This document shows, piece by piece, positions 1 to 8,253 of a stretch of 64,000 nucleotides of DNA. Where the stretch lies: assembly GCA_017503005.1 (NCBI GenBank), contig JAFVTW010000015.1, positions 20,146 through 84,145 on the forward strand, written 5' to 3'. Source of the stretch: Clostridia bacterium (GTDB taxonomy: Bacteria; Bacillota; Clostridia; Christensenellales; UBA1242). The notes under the pieces were generated by a model. That model was not told the origin of the DNA and searched no databases. It saw only the letters and a list, made by a program, of their open reading frames with translations. Positions within the stretch are counted from its first letter, which is position 1. Every line of letters starts with the position of its first letter. The position numbers and the translations under genes are program-made.

Positions 1-597
1 ATAAGAGGAGCATTCCTAAGTTGTGCCACAAGCAATATTGTTATCAAAAACTATGATAACGAAAACAAAAGCAATAGTGGATATCATTTAGAGTTTGTAT
101 TTAATTTTGAAGAAACAGCTAAGGATTTTTGCGAATTACTAAAGAATTTTGATATCAATGCCAAAACCACAGTTAGAAAAAACAACCCTTTAGTGTATAT
201 CAAAGAATATCAGGTAATATGTGATATTTTGGCTTTGGTAGGAGCTAACAAGGCTGTTTTGGAATTACAAAATGAAGCAGCTATTAGAGATTTGAGAAAC
301 AATGTAAATAGACAAACAAATTGTCTAAATGCTAATTTAAATAAAATGGTTCAAGCTAGTGTAAAGCAAGTAGCTGCTATCAATTTAATCAAAGAAACTA
401 TAGGATTTGAAAGTTTAGACGAAAGTTTGCAGGAATTATGCTTGATTAGACTAGCAAATCCAGATGAACCACTAGAGAAGTTAAGACTGCTATATTCTGA
501 GCCAGTAAGTAAGAGTGGTATCAATCATAGATTTAGCAAAATCTTAAAAATTGCTGAAAAAATAAAGAGTGAATTAGAAGAAGATAATAAGGAGTAA
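1..597 (+). CDS. whiA: WhiA-family regulator, C-terminal part
   Basis: The frame is open from the first base, so the N-terminus lies outside the window; about 198 residues are visible. The N-terminal piece RGAFLSC belongs to the LAGLIDADG-like half of WhiA. The C-terminal half carries the helix-turn-helix signature: an RN..NR..NC..AN pattern near the middle, then SKSGINHRFSKI and IAEKI close to the end. WhiA is a conserved DNA-binding protein of Gram-positive bacteria, linked to sporulation septation in actinomycetes and to division and metabolism in Bacillus. The stop lies 3 bases before the dnaE start, and the dnaE ribosome binding site (aaggag) overlaps the end of this gene, so the two are probably co-transcribed. 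Confidence 0.93.
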   Translation: MRGAFLSCATSNIVIKNYDNENKSNSGYHLEFVFNFEETAKDFCELLKNFDINAKTTVRKNNPLVYIKEYQVICDILALVGANKAVLELQNEAAIRDLRNNVNRQTNCLNANLNKMVQASVKQVAAINLIKETIGFESLDESLQELCLIRLANPDEPLEKLRLLYSEPVSKSGINHRFSKILKIAEKIKSELEEDNKE

Positions 598-600
598 TAA

Positions 601-3600
601 ATGGGCAATTTTGTGCATTTACATGTTCATACCGAATATAGTTTGTTAGACGGTGCTGCCAGAATCAAAAAACTTGCCAAAGTGTGTAAGGAATACGATA
701 TGCCAGCAGTGGCTATTACTGACCATGGTAATATGTATGGTGCAGTTGCCTTTTTTGATGCCTGTGAAGCAAATGGGGTAAAAGCAATATTTGGTTGTGA
801 GTTTTATACTTGTGATGACCTAACAGTAAAGCAAGGTAAAACAAAATTAAACCACTTAGTGCTTCTTGCCAAAGATGAAGTGGGTTATCACAACTTATGT
901 CATCTAAATACCATTGCATTTGAAGATGGATACTACTACAAGCCTCGTATTGACCACAAAGCACTAGAAAAACATAGTGAAGGTTTGGTGTGTTTGAGTG
1001 CATGTCTAGCAGGTGAAATACCACAGCTTATTTTACAACGAAGATTTGACGAAGCAGAAGAACAAATTTTGTGGTTTAAAAACTTGTTTGGCGAAGACTA
1101 CTATCTAGAACTTCAAAATCATGGATTAGAAGAACAACTTATAGTAAACGAAAAACTAAGAGAATTTGCAAAGAAGCACAATATAAAAACGGTAGCAACA
1201 AACGATGCTCACTATATATATCGTGAAGATGCAGAGATGCAAGATGTACTTATGTGTGTACAAATGCAAAAAACATTAGACGACCCTGACAGAATGAAAT
1301 TCTCTAATGATGAGTTTTATTTCAAAACTGAGGATGAAATGCGACAAGCATTTCCTAATGATCCAGAAGCAATTACAAATACTTTAGAAATTGCAGACAA
1401 ATGTAACTTCAAACTTACTTATGGTAAGTATATGTATCCTAAGTATAAACCAGTTACAGGTCAAGAACCAAAAGACTACTTTAGAGATTTGATTGAAGCT
1501 GGTCTTAAGAAAAAATATAAACAAGAAACTCAAGAAATTAGAGATAGAATAGAGTATGAAATTGAAACTATTTCTAGACTAGGTTATGTAGAATATTATC
1601 TTATAGTGTGGGACTACATCAATGCTGCTAGAGAAAGAGGTATATCTGTAGGACCAGGCCGTGGTTCTGGTGTAGGTAGTATTGTAGCTTACCTTATGGG
1701 TATTACTGATGTAGACCCTATTAGATATGGTCTGTTCTTCGAAAGATTCCTAAACCCAGAAAGAGTTAGTGCTCCCGACTTTGATATCGACTTTGAAGAC
1801 TCTCGTCGTAGTGAAGTGTTTGAATATGTAAAAGAAAAGTATGGCGAAGAAAAGATTTGTAAAATAATTACATTCGGTACAATGGCAGCAAAGAATGCCA
1901 TCAAAGATGTAGCGAGAGTTTTGAGGGTCCCATATGCTGAAGTAGATAAAGTTACCAAAGCTATTCCAAATAGTGTAAAAAGACCAAATATTATCGCAAA
2001 ATGCTTTGGTATTGGCAGAAAACCCGACGATCCTGACGAAAGTATACCAGAACTTTTAGAAATGTATAACAACAACCCTGATATCAAGAAGGTTGTAGAT
2101 ATCGCATATAAACTAGAAGATAGCCCTAGACAAACCGGTATTCATGCTTGTGGTGTAATCATCGGTGGTGATGTTTTGAGTAAGCATATTCCACTAGCAC
2201 AAAACGGAGATATCGTTACTAGCCAATATGTCGGCGGTGAGCTAGAGCATTTGGGATTGCTTAAAATGGACTTCTTAGGACTACGAAACTTGAGTGATAT
2301 CAAGCAAGCCATCGAGATGATAAAAGAGAATCATGGTGTAGATGTTAAGTTTGATGAACTAGGTACAGACGACCCAGAAGTATACAAACTTATTTCTACA
2401 GGTAACACCAAGGCTATATTCCAAATTGAAAGTACAGGTTTCCAAAAGTTTATGAGAGAACTTCAACCAACCTGTCTAGAAGATATTATAGCGGGTGTGT
2501 CACTATATCGTCCTGGTCCTATGGATAGTATTCCTACATTCGTACACAACAAACATTATCCACAAGATATTACATATATTAGTCCTATCATGGAGCCTAT
2601 CTTGAGTGTAACTTATGGCTGTATCGTGTACCAAGAGCAAGTTATGAAAATAGTTCAAGAACTTGCAGGATATACTTTAGGTCGAGCAGATAGTGTTCGA
2701 AAAATGATGGGTAAGAAAAAGCTAAAAGACTTACAAGCAGAGAGAGAAGTGTTTATCAATGGTTGCGAACCTGCTAATGGTAAACCAGGTGTAGATGGTG
2801 TAGTTAAAAGAGGTATTGACCCTGTAGTAGCAAATAAACTATGGGACGAAATGGAGAAGTTTGGTTCTTATGCATTTAATAAATCCCATGCTGCAGCATA
2901 TGCCCATGTTACATATCAAACTGCATGGTTAAAAACTTTCTACGAACCAGAGTTTTTGACTGCAGTACTAAACAACCGTATTTTAATTAGTGATGAAATC
3001 AAAAACTATGTTACTTATGCTAAGGAAGAAAAGATAGATATTCTTCCACCAGACATCAACAAATCTAAGACAATGTTTAGTTGTAACAAAGATGGCTCTA
3101 TCCGGTTTGGTTTGGCTGCATTAAAGGGTGTAGGAATCAATGTAATCGACACCATTATTGCTGAAAGAGAAAGATGTGGCGAATTTAAGAATATTGTTGA
3201 TTTTGTAAATAGATTTGATAGTGTGGTATTAAACAAGAGAATAATGGAAAGTTTGATACTTAGTGGTGCATTTGATTGCTTTAAAGTAAATCGTTCACAA
3301 TTAATGCAAGTGTATACCACCTTGTTAGAAAGGTCTAATAGTGATAGAAAAACCAGAGCTTCTGGACAATGCAGTTTGTTTGATGATTTACTAAAAACTG
3401 ATGTTGTAAACGATATCACATATCCAAACATTCCAGAATTTGACGAACAAACCAAATTAAAAATGGAAAAAGAAGTAGTAGGTGTATATATTTCTGGTCA
3501 CCCACTAAGCAATCACTCTAATAGATTTGCCGAATACAATTTGACAGCTGATATGCTAGATGTTGAAGAGGTAGATGGAGAAGAAATAGAAGAGAGTGAA

Positions 3601-4128
3601 GAAGATACAACCACATACGAGGGTATAACTGACGGAATGGAAGTAACCTGTGGTGGTATTGTAGTAGAAATCAAAAAGCTACTTTCAAAAAGAGACAAAA
3701 AAGAAATGGCATTTGCTAAGGTGGAAGATTTGTATGGTACTATTGACCTTATGTTCTTCCCACAAGCATATGCTAAATTAAAAGACAAACTACTTTATGA
3801 CTCACTTGTAACTATACATGGTAAATTAAGCATTCGCAGTGGTGAAAAGCCAGTGGTAATGGTAGACAATATTACACCATGGGAGTTAAAAGAAGAAGTC
3901 AAAGAAGAAGTGAAAGTTCAAACATTGTATCTAAAATATGATGTTTCAAACATTGCTATACATGATGAAGTGTACAATACACTATTAAATTATCCTGGTA
4001 ATAGCCCTGTTATAGTGGTTGATTTAAACAACAAACCATTTAAATTAAACTTAAAAGTTTGCCCATCTACATTCTTGATAAACGAACTTCATGCATATTT
4101 AAAAGATGAGTTTATCAAATTGAAGTAG
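601..4128 (+). CDS. dnaE: DNA polymerase III alpha subunit (DnaE type)
   Basis: Replicative polymerase of 1175 residues, a normal DnaE length. An N-terminal PHP domain starts at once (HLHVHTEYSLLDGA, then ITDHGN). The C-family palm follows with GPGRGSGVGS and the catalytic acidic pair in PDFDIDFED, around residues 390-400. The IHACGVII, SLYRPGPM and FNKSHAAAYA segments of the fingers come next, and an OB-fold lies in the last 250 residues. An acidic insert (EEVDGEEIEESEED) precedes the OB-fold. It has no 3'-5' exonuclease domain, as expected for DnaE rather than PolC. The start is fixed by aaggag 7 bases upstream, within the end of whiA. pfkA lies 67 bases downstream, an order common in clostridia. 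Confidence 0.97.
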   Translation: MGNFVHLHVHTEYSLLDGAARIKKLAKVCKEYDMPAVAITDHGNMYGAVAFFDACEANGVKAIFGCEFYTCDDLTVKQGKTKLNHLVLLAKDEVGYHNLCHLNTIAFEDGYYYKPRIDHKALEKHSEGLVCLSACLAGEIPQLILQRRFDEAEEQILWFKNLFGEDYYLELQNHGLEEQLIVNEKLREFAKKHNIKTVATNDAHYIYREDAEMQDVLMCVQMQKTLDDPDRMKFSNDEFYFKTEDEMRQAFPNDPEAITNTLEIADKCNFKLTYGKYMYPKYKPVTGQEPKDYFRDLIEAGLKKKYKQETQEIRDRIEYEIETISRLGYVEYYLIVWDYINAARERGISVGPGRGSGVGSIVAYLMGITDVDPIRYGLFFERFLNPERVSAPDFDIDFEDSRRSEVFEYVKEKYGEEKICKIITFGTMAAKNAIKDVARVLRVPYAEVDKVTKAIPNSVKRPNIIAKCFGIGRKPDDPDESIPELLEMYNNNPDIKKVVDIAYKLEDSPRQTGIHACGVIIGGDVLSKHIPLAQNGDIVTSQYVGGELEHLGLLKMDFLGLRNLSDIKQAIEMIKENHGVDVKFDELGTDDPEVYKLISTGNTKAIFQIESTGFQKFMRELQPTCLEDIIAGVSLYRPGPMDSIPTFVHNKHYPQDITYISPIMEPILSVTYGCIVYQEQVMKIVQELAGYTLGRADSVRKMMGKKKLKDLQAEREVFINGCEPANGKPGVDGVVKRGIDPVVANKLWDEMEKFGSYAFNKSHAAAYAHVTYQTAWLKTFYEPEFLTAVLNNRILISDEIKNYVTYAKEEKIDILPPDINKSKTMFSCNKDGSIRFGLAALKGVGINVIDTIIAERERCGEFKNIVDFVNRFDSVVLNKRIMESLILSGAFDCFKVNRSQLMQVYTTLLERSNSDRKTRASGQCSLFDDLLKTDVVNDITYPNIPEFDEQTKLKMEKEVVGVYISGHPLSNHSNRFAEYNLTADMLDVEEVDGEEIEESEEDTTTYEGITDGMEVTCGGIVVEIKKLLSKRDKKEMAFAKVEDLYGTIDLMFFPQAYAKLKDKLLYDSLVTIHGKLSIRSGEKPVVMVDNITPWELKEEVKEEVKVQTLYLKYDVSNIAIHDEVYNTLLNYPGNSPVIVVDLNNKPFKLNLKVCPSTFLINELHAYLKDEFIKLK

Positions 4129-4195
4129 TATGTAGCATATATTAGTTGTGAAAAACAAATATTGTGTGCTAAACTTTTTGTAGGAGATTAGATTT

Positions 4196-5164
4196 ATGAT
4201 AAAAATAGCTGTTTTGTGTAGTGGCGGCGATAGTCAAGGTATGAATACTTGTGTTCAAGCAATTGTAAATATGGCTACAGTCCACGGTATTATGGTAATG
4301 GGAGTAAGAAGGGGATATCAAGGTCTTATAGAAGGTGATTTGGTACAACTTACTCGTGAAAGTGTAGCAAATATAGGAACATTGGGTGGTTGTGAGCTAA
4401 AGGTTTCTAGATGCCCAGAATTTATGACTGAAGCAGGTGTAAAGAAAGGCTACGATGTATTACAAAAAAATCGTATTGATTACTTAATTGTTTTGGGTGG
4501 CGATGGTTCATTTAGAGGTGCTATCGACCTAGAAAGAATGGGTGCTAAAGTCATAGGTATACCATGTACTATTGACAATGATTTGTTCTACACAGACAAA
4601 ACTTTAGGGTTTGATACAGCTGTAAACAATGCAGTATCTGCTATCGACAATATGCATCAAACTATGGCTGCAAACGATAGAGGACTTGTGGTAGAAGTTA
4701 TGGGTAGAAATTGTGGACATTTAGCATTGAATGCTGCTGTAGCAGTAGGTGCACATTCTCTAGCTGTAAAAGAAATGGGTTGTCCACTAGAAGAAGTGGT
4801 TATTGATGTAAAACATTGCTTATTTAATGGTGTAAAGAGTCCTATTGTTGTAGTAAGCGAAGCTATGGATTATACAGTAGAAGATGTAAGAAAAGCTATT
4901 GAAAAAGAGTGTGGCATAGAATGTCGTGCTTGTGTAATAGGATATTTGCAAAGAGGCGGTACACCTAGTGTATTTGATAGAACATTTGCTACTCAATTAG
5001 GTATCAATGCTATTGAGCTTATATATCAAGGAATTTCTGGTGTTGCACTAGGAATTAGAAATAGCAATATTTTCTATATGAAATTGGAAGAAGTGTATAA
5101 CTTAAAAGACGAATTTAACAAGTTGTTATACAAACAACTTAGAAGTCTACACAATTTAAAATAA
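4196..5164 (+). CDS. pfkA: 6-phosphofructokinase
   Basis: Committed step of glycolysis: phosphorylation of fructose 6-phosphate to the 1,6-bisphosphate. At 322 residues it has the usual bacterial PfkA length. Visible motifs are the N-terminal SGGDSQGMN, the nucleotide site GGDGSFRGA, the catalytic TIDND, GFDTAVN, EVMGRNCGHLA, and LQRGGTPS near the C-terminus. The glycine after GGD is the residue seen in ATP-dependent enzymes, where PPi-dependent forms carry Asp. The residue before TIDND is Cys instead of the usual Gly (ATP type) or Lys (PPi type), so donor preference is not fully settled. taggag precedes the ATG. A strong terminator follows the stop directly. Confidence 0.95.
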   Translation: MIKIAVLCSGGDSQGMNTCVQAIVNMATVHGIMVMGVRRGYQGLIEGDLVQLTRESVANIGTLGGCELKVSRCPEFMTEAGVKKGYDVLQKNRIDYLIVLGGDGSFRGAIDLERMGAKVIGIPCTIDNDLFYTDKTLGFDTAVNNAVSAIDNMHQTMAANDRGLVVEVMGRNCGHLALNAAVAVGAHSLAVKEMGCPLEEVVIDVKHCLFNGVKSPIVVVSEAMDYTVEDVRKAIEKECGIECRACVIGYLQRGGTPSVFDRTFATQLGINAIELIYQGISGVALGIRNSNIFYMKLEEVYNLKDEFNKLLYKQLRSLHNLK

Positions 5165-5165
5165 C

Positions 5166-5200
5166 AAAAAAGATATGCGAAAACTCGCATATCTTTTTTT
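5166..5200. terminator. Bidirectional intrinsic terminator after pfkA
   Basis: A perfect 10-bp stem (agatatgcga / tcgcatatct) has a four-base loop, A-rich on the left and T-rich on the right. It can serve pfkA on the plus strand and the convergent DUF378 gene on the minus strand, whose stop overlaps its edge. Confidence 0.93.
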
Positions 5201-5624
5201 AGAAATCATTGTGTCTACTATTGTTTGTATATGATGGATTAGAGGAGTTTTGGTTGTAATCATTGTGATTGTCTCGCATATGTCTAGGTTCGTAGTGTTG
5301 GTTGTCTAATTGATTACCAAATCCATTAAAGTTATTTTCGTAATGATATGATTTACTTGTTTCTGCCGCTGCATGACTTCTTCTTGTAGACAGTATTTCT
5401 TGATCACTTTGTTTTTTGCCATCAATTTTTAGACTGCCTTTGCCTTTGATTATGGCATATACTAGCCAAATAGAACTTATGCCTATTAGTGCATATATTA
5501 TTCTAGAAAACACATTGGCTTGAGAACCAAATAGTCCTGCGACAAAGTCGTATTGTAGTACACCTATGCAAAACCAGTTTATAGAACCTGCTAGTGTCAA
5601 AATAAAACATATTAATGAAATCAT
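5199..5624 (-). CDS. DUF378 family small membrane protein
   Basis: A 141-residue protein. The first 65 residues match the DUF378 pattern: two hydrophobic helices around a conserved INW...G core (LAGSINWFCIGVLQYDFVAGLFG, then RIIYALIGISSIWLVYAII). The remainder is a polar tail rich in Asn, His, Ser and Tyr, with no recognised domain and probably cytoplasmic. The biochemical role of DUF378 is unknown. A weak aaggat-like site precedes the ATG. It stands alone between two terminators. The polar tail is longer than the family core and could be a lineage-specific addition. Confidence 0.8.
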   Translation of the reverse strand: MISLICFILTLAGSINWFCIGVLQYDFVAGLFGSQANVFSRIIYALIGISSIWLVYAIIKGKGSLKIDGKKQSDQEILSTRRSHAAAETSKSYHYENNFNGFGNQLDNQHYEPRHMRDNHNDYNQNSSNPSYTNNSRHNDF

Positions 5625-5690
5625 AATTTATATATCCTTTTTTGTATTGTTAATATGTATTATTTGTAAAATGTTTTGTTTTATACATAA

Positions 5691-5720
5691 AAAAGAATGT
5701 TGATTTTAGCCAACATTCTC
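5691..5720 (-). terminator. Terminator overlapping the stop codon of the 84-residue gene
   Basis: On the minus strand an 8-bp stem (gaatgttg / caacattc) has an 8-base loop and is followed by a T run. The last sense codons of the upstream gene form the 5' arm and its TAA lies at the loop, so coding sequence and terminator overlap. Confidence 0.85.
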
Positions 5721-5960
5721 TAATACTAATTTTTCAAAATCTACAGATTCTACAAAGTCCTCTTTAAAGAACCTAGTGCTTTTGTATACTGTAAAGTCTA
5801 TAATGTGTTTGTCTAGAACCACTGGTGTTGGTATATCTAGACCATATGCTATTTCTCGCACATATTCATCAAATATATGGTAGTCGTAATTTTGTACTGT
5901 AATTTCGTGGCTTTTTACTATTTTGCCATCGATTATTATCTTTGCCCAAATCCTAATCAT
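5706..5960 (-). CDS. Conserved-looking hypothetical protein, 84 residues
   Basis: Not recognised as a named family. The protein begins MIRIWAKIIIDGKIVKSHEI and is rich in alternating hydrophobic residues, suggesting a small alpha/beta or beta-rich cytoplasmic fold. There is no signal peptide or membrane segment. aaggat lies 5-8 bases before the ATG, and a dedicated terminator overlaps the stop; both support a real single-gene unit. Its promoter must lie in the AT-rich stretch shared with the divergent greA leader. Confidence 0.65.
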   Translation of the reverse strand: MIRIWAKIIIDGKIVKSHEITVQNYDYHIFDEYVREIAYGLDIPTPVVLDKHIIDFTVYKSTRFFKEDFVESVDFEKLVLENVG

Positions 5961-6022
5961 GGTATATCCTTAATTAATTGTGATAATTAACTATATAATA
6001 AAAAATTTTTTTAATCAAGTAA

Positions 6023-6051
6023 TTGACAAAGTTAACTAAATTATATATAAT
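6023..6051 (+). promoter_or_regulatory. Near-perfect vegetative promoter upstream of the greA leader hairpin
   Basis: TTGACA at 6023-6028 and TATAAT at 6046-6051 are separated by exactly 17 bases, a full sigma-A consensus. The predicted start near 6058 lies only about 9 bases before the foot of the hairpin at 6067-6102. Confidence 0.88.
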
Positions 6052-6057
6052 ACATCG

Positions 6058-6106
6058 GCAAATTAGAAAAAAGGTTGGAGCCACCATGGTTTTGGCCTTT
6101 TTCGTT
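6058..6106 (+). ncRNA. Putative short leader RNA ending in a hairpin plus U tract
   Basis: From the predicted start the transcript folds into one continuous hairpin. Bases 6068-6083 pair with 6087-6102 around a three-base loop. The lower part is A-U and G-C, the middle has four consecutive G-U/U-G wobbles plus one more, and the top is C-G/A-U. Five T follow the GGCC arm, then a T-rich stretch. A strong promoter directly before a terminator-like hairpin would give a tiny stable RNA or an attenuated leader upstream of greA. It is not an rRNA, tRNA or riboswitch class that I recognise. Confidence 0.55.
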
Positions 6107-6164
6107 TGTTTGCACGATTTTAAGTTTTTTGCATATATTAATTTGGTATTGCATATTAATTATC

Positions 6165-6193
6165 TTGACAATATTAAAAATAAAATATATATT
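6165..6193 (+). promoter_or_regulatory. Proximal greA promoter
   Basis: TTGACA (6165-6170), a 17-base spacer and TATATT (6188-6193) lie 42 bases before greA, downstream of the leader hairpin. greA can therefore be transcribed independently of the distal promoter. Confidence 0.75.
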
Positions 6194-6234
6194 TAAGACT
6201 TAAAATGGTTTAAAATTTTTAGGAGGAAACAATT

Positions 6235-6708
6235 ATGGCAAACGAAGTATTTTTGACTAAAGAAGGCTACAAAGAACTAGAAGAGAGACTTGAATATCTA
6301 AAAACCACAGCAAGAGTAGAAGTTGCTAACAAAATTGAAGTTGCTCGTAGTTTTGGCGATATTAGCGAAAACTCAGAATACGATGCAGCTAGAGAAGAAG
6401 AAGCTTTGGTAGAACAAGAAATTCAACAACTACAAAATACACTTCGCAACGCCAAAATTATAAATAAGGCAAAAGTAGACACCACAAAAGTTAGCATTGG
6501 CTCAACAGTTGTTGTTGATGATTTAGAATTTGGCGACGAATTAACCTTCAAGATTATGGGCAGTTTTGAAGCAGACCCTGTAAATGGTATGATTTCTAAC
6601 GAAAGTCCATTGGGTAAATCTTTGCTAGGTGCTGTTGTAGGTCAAGTGGTAAGTGTTACTACACCTGGTTCAATCTCTAAGTACAAAGTTAAAGACATTA
6701 GAGCTTAA
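6235..6708 (+). CDS. greA: Transcription elongation factor GreA
   Basis: GreA rescues backtracked RNA polymerase by stimulating transcript cleavage through the secondary channel. The 157-residue length is normal. Residues 1-75 form the antiparallel coiled coil, with the acidic tip motif GDISENSEYDAA near residue 40; its Asp and Glu coordinate the catalytic Mg. The C-terminal FKBP-like domain ends with NGMISNESPLGKSLLGAVVGQ. aggagg lies 7 bases before the ATG. Two promoters and a terminator-like leader hairpin lie upstream, and a bidirectional terminator follows. Confidence 0.97.
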   Translation: MANEVFLTKEGYKELEERLEYLKTTARVEVANKIEVARSFGDISENSEYDAAREEEALVEQEIQQLQNTLRNAKIINKAKVDTTKVSIGSTVVVDDLEFGDELTFKIMGSFEADPVNGMISNESPLGKSLLGAVVGQVVSVTTPGSISKYKVKDIRA

Positions 6709-6714
6709 TTAGTT

Positions 6715-6749
6715 AAAAAAGAAGTAATCAAATCGATTACTTCTTTTTT
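6715..6749. terminator. Bidirectional terminator between greA and the MFS gene
   Basis: A 9-bp stem gaagtaatc / gattacttc has a five-base loop and is flanked by an A run on the left and a T run on the right. It serves greA (plus) and the convergent transporter gene (minus). Confidence 0.93.
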
Positions 6750-6752
6750 CTT

Positions 6753-8087
6753 TTATTTTTCTTCTTTAACTTCTTCTGATTGTTCTTCTGTAGCCACTTC
6801 TTCAGTTTTTACTACTTGTTTTTTATTTACTTTTACAAATGAGAATACTACTAGGGCTAATGCCATAAATATAGCAGCATATGGGAAGAATGCTTTGTAA
6901 CCCAAGAAATCCATTACAAAACCTATAATGATAGGTGTAATACTTTGAGCTATTTGGCTAGCAGAATAATAGTATCCGGTAAATTTGCCTAAGTTTTTGT
7001 TGTTGCTAAGTTCTACGAACATAGGGTATGAGTTTACATTGATAATTGCCCAACCAACACCTGCTACTGCAAATAGTGCGATTAGTGCAAAACCGAATTT
7101 TGTAACAAATAGTGCAGCAAATAGAGATACAATCATTAGGCCTAAACCTAAGATAATGCTATTTTTTCTGCCGATTTTTTCTGATAAGTATCCTGTAGGT
7201 AGGAAGGCTACCAAACTAGCTACTGCTAGTACACTGGTTGCTAGACCCCAACTGTTTGTTTGTAATACATTTTTTGCATACAAACTACCAAATGTTTCTA
7301 CGGCATTGAATGCAAAGTACCATAAGAATACACTACCTATTAATAACCATAGGTTAATTTTGTCAGCTTTGCCTAGTGGTTTGTCTTCGGTTATGGCTTC
7401 CATAGTTTCGCTTAGTTTTTCGCCTTCAGCCATTTCGTCTTTCATTTCTTCAACGATTTTGTTTTCTTTGATTTTTAGTACTAGTATGATTAGTGCTACA
7501 GCCATAAGGAAACTAACTATAACGAATGGCCAAATTGTAACTTCTCTAACAAGTGTGATGCCATCAGCTTGTTTTTTGGTGAATACCATAGTAAGTAATG
7601 CACCGATGATAGCACCGATATATCCTACAAAGTTAATAATTGCATTTGCTTTTGCTCTTAGTGGTTTTGGTGTAACATCTGGCATTAGTGCTACACTAGG
7701 GCTACGATATATATTCATAGCTATCAAGATAAGTGCCATTAGGATAGCAACACCAACCAAACTATTTTTGATATATAGTATAGATATGAATGGGAATGCA
7801 ATCAAAGAGATGACTGTGCCTATGATAATATAAGGCATTCTTTTGCCTAATTTTGTATTTGTTTTGTCTGACAAAGTGCCAAACAATGGCAACATAAACA
7901 ATGCCAAAATATTGTCCATAGCCATTATAATACCTATTAGATAGTTATAATCTCCGGCACCAAAGGTTGATTTTAGTAGTTCTTCTAGAAACATAGGGCA
8001 GTAGTAATTGTATACTTGCCACAACATAAGAATAGTGAAGAATGCAAAACCTATATAAAAGGTTCGCTTATTGTTGAGTTTTAACAT
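6753..8087 (-). CDS. Major facilitator superfamily transporter
   Basis: Polytopic membrane protein of about 444 residues with roughly 12 hydrophobic helices and a charged central loop around residues 215-250. The MFS loop motif appears as GTLSDKTNTKLGKRMPYI after helix 2 and in the second half as GYLSEKIGRKNSIILG. The start of helix 1, with FLEEL and YNYLIG, is reminiscent of the GPH/SLC45-type sugar carriers, but the substrate cannot be read from sequence. The ATG at 8087 is preferred because gggaggg sits 4 bases upstream; an earlier in-frame ATG at about 8102 contains that site. The C-terminus is a Glu-rich cytoplasmic tail. Confidence 0.88.
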   Translation of the reverse strand: MLKLNNKRTFYIGFAFFTILMLWQVYNYYCPMFLEELLKSTFGAGDYNYLIGIIMAMDNILALFMLPLFGTLSDKTNTKLGKRMPYIIIGTVISLIAFPFISILYIKNSLVGVAILMALILIAMNIYRSPSVALMPDVTPKPLRAKANAIINFVGYIGAIIGALLTMVFTKKQADGITLVREVTIWPFVIVSFLMAVALIILVLKIKENKIVEEMKDEMAEGEKLSETMEAITEDKPLGKADKINLWLLIGSVFLWYFAFNAVETFGSLYAKNVLQTNSWGLATSVLAVASLVAFLPTGYLSEKIGRKNSIILGLGLMIVSLFAALFVTKFGFALIALFAVAGVGWAIINVNSYPMFVELSNNKNLGKFTGYYYSASQIAQSITPIIIGFVMDFLGYKAFFPYAAIFMALALVVFSFVKVNKKQVVKTEEVATEEQSEEVKEEK

Positions 8088-8217
8088 AATCCCTCCCATA
8101 TTGTTAATCACAATTACATTTTAACAAATAAAATAAATTTTAACAAAATAATTATTAAAATAAAAAAATTATTTTAAATTTTTTAAAATAAATATTACCC
8201 TTTAAAGGATTAGTTGT

Positions 8218-8246
8218 TTGTAAAGTTGTGATTAATATGTTAAAAT
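8218..8246 (+). promoter_or_regulatory. holB promoter predicting a leaderless transcript
   Basis: TTGTAA (8218-8223), a 17-base spacer and an extended -10, TG at 8238-8239 with TAAAAT at 8241-8246. The A of the ATG is at 8254, 8 bases after the -10, so transcription should start at or next to the start codon. No Shine-Dalgarno sequence precedes the ATG. The rest of the divergent gap from 8088 is AT-rich, with no other clear site. Confidence 0.7.
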
Positions 8247-8253
8247 ATTTACG

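Noticed and set aside
6075-6095. ATG inside the greA leader hairpin as a possible leader peptide
   Set aside because: ccaccatgg resembles a eukaryotic start context only by chance; there is no ribosome binding site and the frame is inside a stable stem.
6985-7833. Long plus-strand open frame of 282 codons across the transporter gene
   Set aside because: It lies antisense to the MFS gene, has no ribosome binding site, and its hydrophobic low-complexity translation is what the reverse complement of a membrane protein gives.
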